Positions 6,714 to 7,783 of a stretch of DNA of 7,783 nucleotides are shown one piece after another (the stretch's first letter is position 1; each line of letters starts with the position of its first letter). The notes beneath the pieces were generated by a model. That model worked only from the letters and a program-made list of their open reading frames with translations, ran no database searches and was not told the DNA's origin. Position numbers and translations under genes: made by a program. The stretch is from Victivallales bacterium. GTDB taxonomy: Bacteria > Verrucomicrobiota > Lentisphaeria > Oligosphaerales > Oligosphaeraceae. The DNA lies in contig JAFZZD010000675.1 of the NCBI GenBank assembly GCA_017615955.1, forward strand, positions 1-7,783, written 5' to 3'.

Positions 6714-7783
6714 ATGCAATCCATACTACTTACGACAGCTGTGCTATTGTTCCCGTTCTGGGGACCTCTTTGGGAAAAAGGGCCTTTGACAAACAAGCAA
6801 TTGGAGCAGCCTCCGGTATATACCATGGAGGAGGCATTGTATCCATACTTGCGTCAGCAGCTTTCCAGTGGGGATGTGGCAAATCGTCGCCGCATCTATT
6901 CCGCCCTTTCCGCCGCGCCCATTCCTGCCAACAGGGACTTCTTGCTGGACTACTGCCTTAAAAAGGAGAAGAACAGCGAATTGCGGGCGAGCATATTGCG
7001 CCTTATGCACAAGATGGAGCCGGAAAAGGTACCGCTGTCTTTGCTGGAGAAATTGCTGAAGGACGAGGCACCTGCTGTTGCACTGGAGGCCATGAGGCTG
7101 TATTGCCTGCACCCCGAGGCAAAGGCGGCTCCCTTGATGCCGTTCATCGGCACGCCAGAGCAGCGGCATGGCGATGCATTGCTGGAGAAGACCGCCTGGA
7201 ACGCATTTGCAGAGAAGGATGCATTCGCCGATGCATTGGGAAGTAGGGTGTTTGAGTATCGCAAGTCGCCATCGACCGAAGTTCAGTTGTACGCATTTCG
7301 TGCGGCATTGGCACAGAGCAAAAGGGACGCACAGCTACGGCCCTGGATTGACGAGGCGTTGGCTGGCAGCGATGAAATGAGGCTGGCTCTTGCGCAGGAC
7401 AGGCATCCTTCCAGTGCAAAAGTTCCAATGAAACTGGTGAAGGACAAGAAACTTGTGGTTAGGCAGGCTCTCTGCGAGTGTACTGGCTGCCTTAAATATC
7501 CAGAGGTGCTGCTGGCTGCGTTGAAGGACAATGTCTCCTCTGTAAGAATTGCTGCGTTGAAATCCCTGGCCATAGTGGAAACATTGCCTGATGACGCAAC
7601 CTCAATGGTGTTTGCGCTTTTCAATGACGATTCCTTCATAGTGCGCCAGCAGGCGGAGGACACCTTCGTCGCATTGGCGGCAAAATGTGATGTGGCTGGC
7701 CTTCTGGATGAGGGGCTTGCTTCAAGTGCGGAGAAGATGACGCGCTATCATTCGCTGCATGTAGCCAGGCGCATTGGTTGTAG
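6714..7783 (+). CDS. HEAT-repeat protein with hydrophobic N-terminus, 3'-partial
   Basis: 356 codons are open to the window edge and the frame is still open at base 7783, so the C-terminus is missing. Residues 1-19 are hydrophobic (ILLTTAVLLFPFWGPLW) and could be a signal peptide or membrane anchor, but no Lys or Arg precedes the core, which is unusual. From about 39 onward the protein is almost all helical. Helix pairs with the HEAT pattern are visible: 109-132 (LLEKLLKDEAPAVALEAM and on), 240-260 (KLVKDKKLVVRQALCECTG), 263-287 (PEVLLAALKDNVSSVRIAAL and on) and 298-321 (MVFALFNDDSFIVRQQAEDT). The D-x-V-R-x-x-A core is clearest in the last three, with degenerate repeats earlier. Such repeats build curved scaffolds for protein contacts and have no enzyme activity. 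The gene follows the permease by 44 bases on the same strand, so it may be co-transcribed and assist the transporter; this is inference. It could also be an unrelated extracytoplasmic scaffold protein. Confidence 0.8.
   Translation, partial: MQSILLTTAVLLFPFWGPLWEKGPLTNKQLEQPPVYTMEEALYPYLRQQLSSGDVANRRRIYSALSAAPIPANRDFLLDYCLKKEKNSELRASILRLMHKMEPEKVPLSLLEKLLKDEAPAVALEAMRLYCLHPEAKAAPLMPFIGTPEQRHGDALLEKTAWNAFAEKDAFADALGSRVFEYRKSPSTEVQLYAFRAALAQSKRDAQLRPWIDEALAGSDEMRLALAQDRHPSSAKVPMKLVKDKKLVVRQALCECTGCLKYPEVLLAALKDNVSSVRIAALKSLAIVETLPDDATSMVFALFNDDSFIVRQQAEDTFVALAAKCDVAGLLDEGLASSAEKMTRYHSLHVARRIGC

Noticed and set aside
7781..7783. TAG at the very end, looking like the stop of the last gene
   Set aside because: It is out of frame. 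Reading from ATG 6714 the last full codon is TGT (7779-7781), leaving AG, so the gene continues past the window.
1..7783. tRNA, rRNA, CRISPR, insertion sequence or direct-repeat signatures
   Set aside because: None was seen by reading; almost every base lies in the five coding genes and the repeated segments noted are at protein level only.

Overview
The window holds five protein genes, all on the + strand and packed end to end (gaps of 6, 15, 0 and 44 bases). This looks like a single operon-like block cut off at both ends. The first gene lacks its 5' part and the last runs off the 3' edge. No RNA gene, CRISPR array, insertion sequence or integration site was seen, and no stretch without a gene exceeds 44 bases. 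Base composition and codon style (many AGG Arg, TTG/CTG Leu and ATA Ile codons) look uniform, so nothing suggests recent transfer of one part.

Layout: (1) 1-1566, the C-terminal two thirds or so of a GH42-like / clan GH-A glycoside hydrolase: second half of the TIM barrel, a beta-galactosidase trimerisation-type (glutamine-amidotransferase-like) domain and a C-terminal beta domain. (2) 1573-3945, a 790-residue exported membrane protein. It has a signal peptide, an Ig-like/beta region, a non-catalytic GATase-like domain, two transmembrane helices and a large second extracytoplasmic part. (3) 3961-4884, an ABC ATPase of the ABC-2 exporter type. (4) 4885-6669, a permease that is two ABC-2-type permeases fused head to tail. 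(5) 6714-7783+, a HEAT-repeat protein with a hydrophobic N-terminus.

Genes 2-4 form a clear functional set: an ATPase, a permease carrying both membrane halves in one chain, and a large extracytoplasmic GATase-fold partner. The arrangement recalls the GldA/GldF/GldG-type and other ABC-2 plus auxiliary-protein transporters, but the substrate is unknown. The upstream glycosidase hints at glycan or surface-polysaccharide handling, though this is only a neighbourhood inference. The HEAT protein may be a scaffold for the same complex.

The organism is a bacterium with near-balanced GC and an outer compartment (signal peptide, large extracytoplasmic domains). GH42-like enzymes, GATase-like two-TM proteins, tandem ABC-2 permeases and HEAT proteins together are most reminiscent of the PVC group (Lentisphaerota/Victivallales, Kiritimatiellota, Verrucomicrobiota). 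This placement comes from recalled family style, not from a marker gene, and is only moderately secure.
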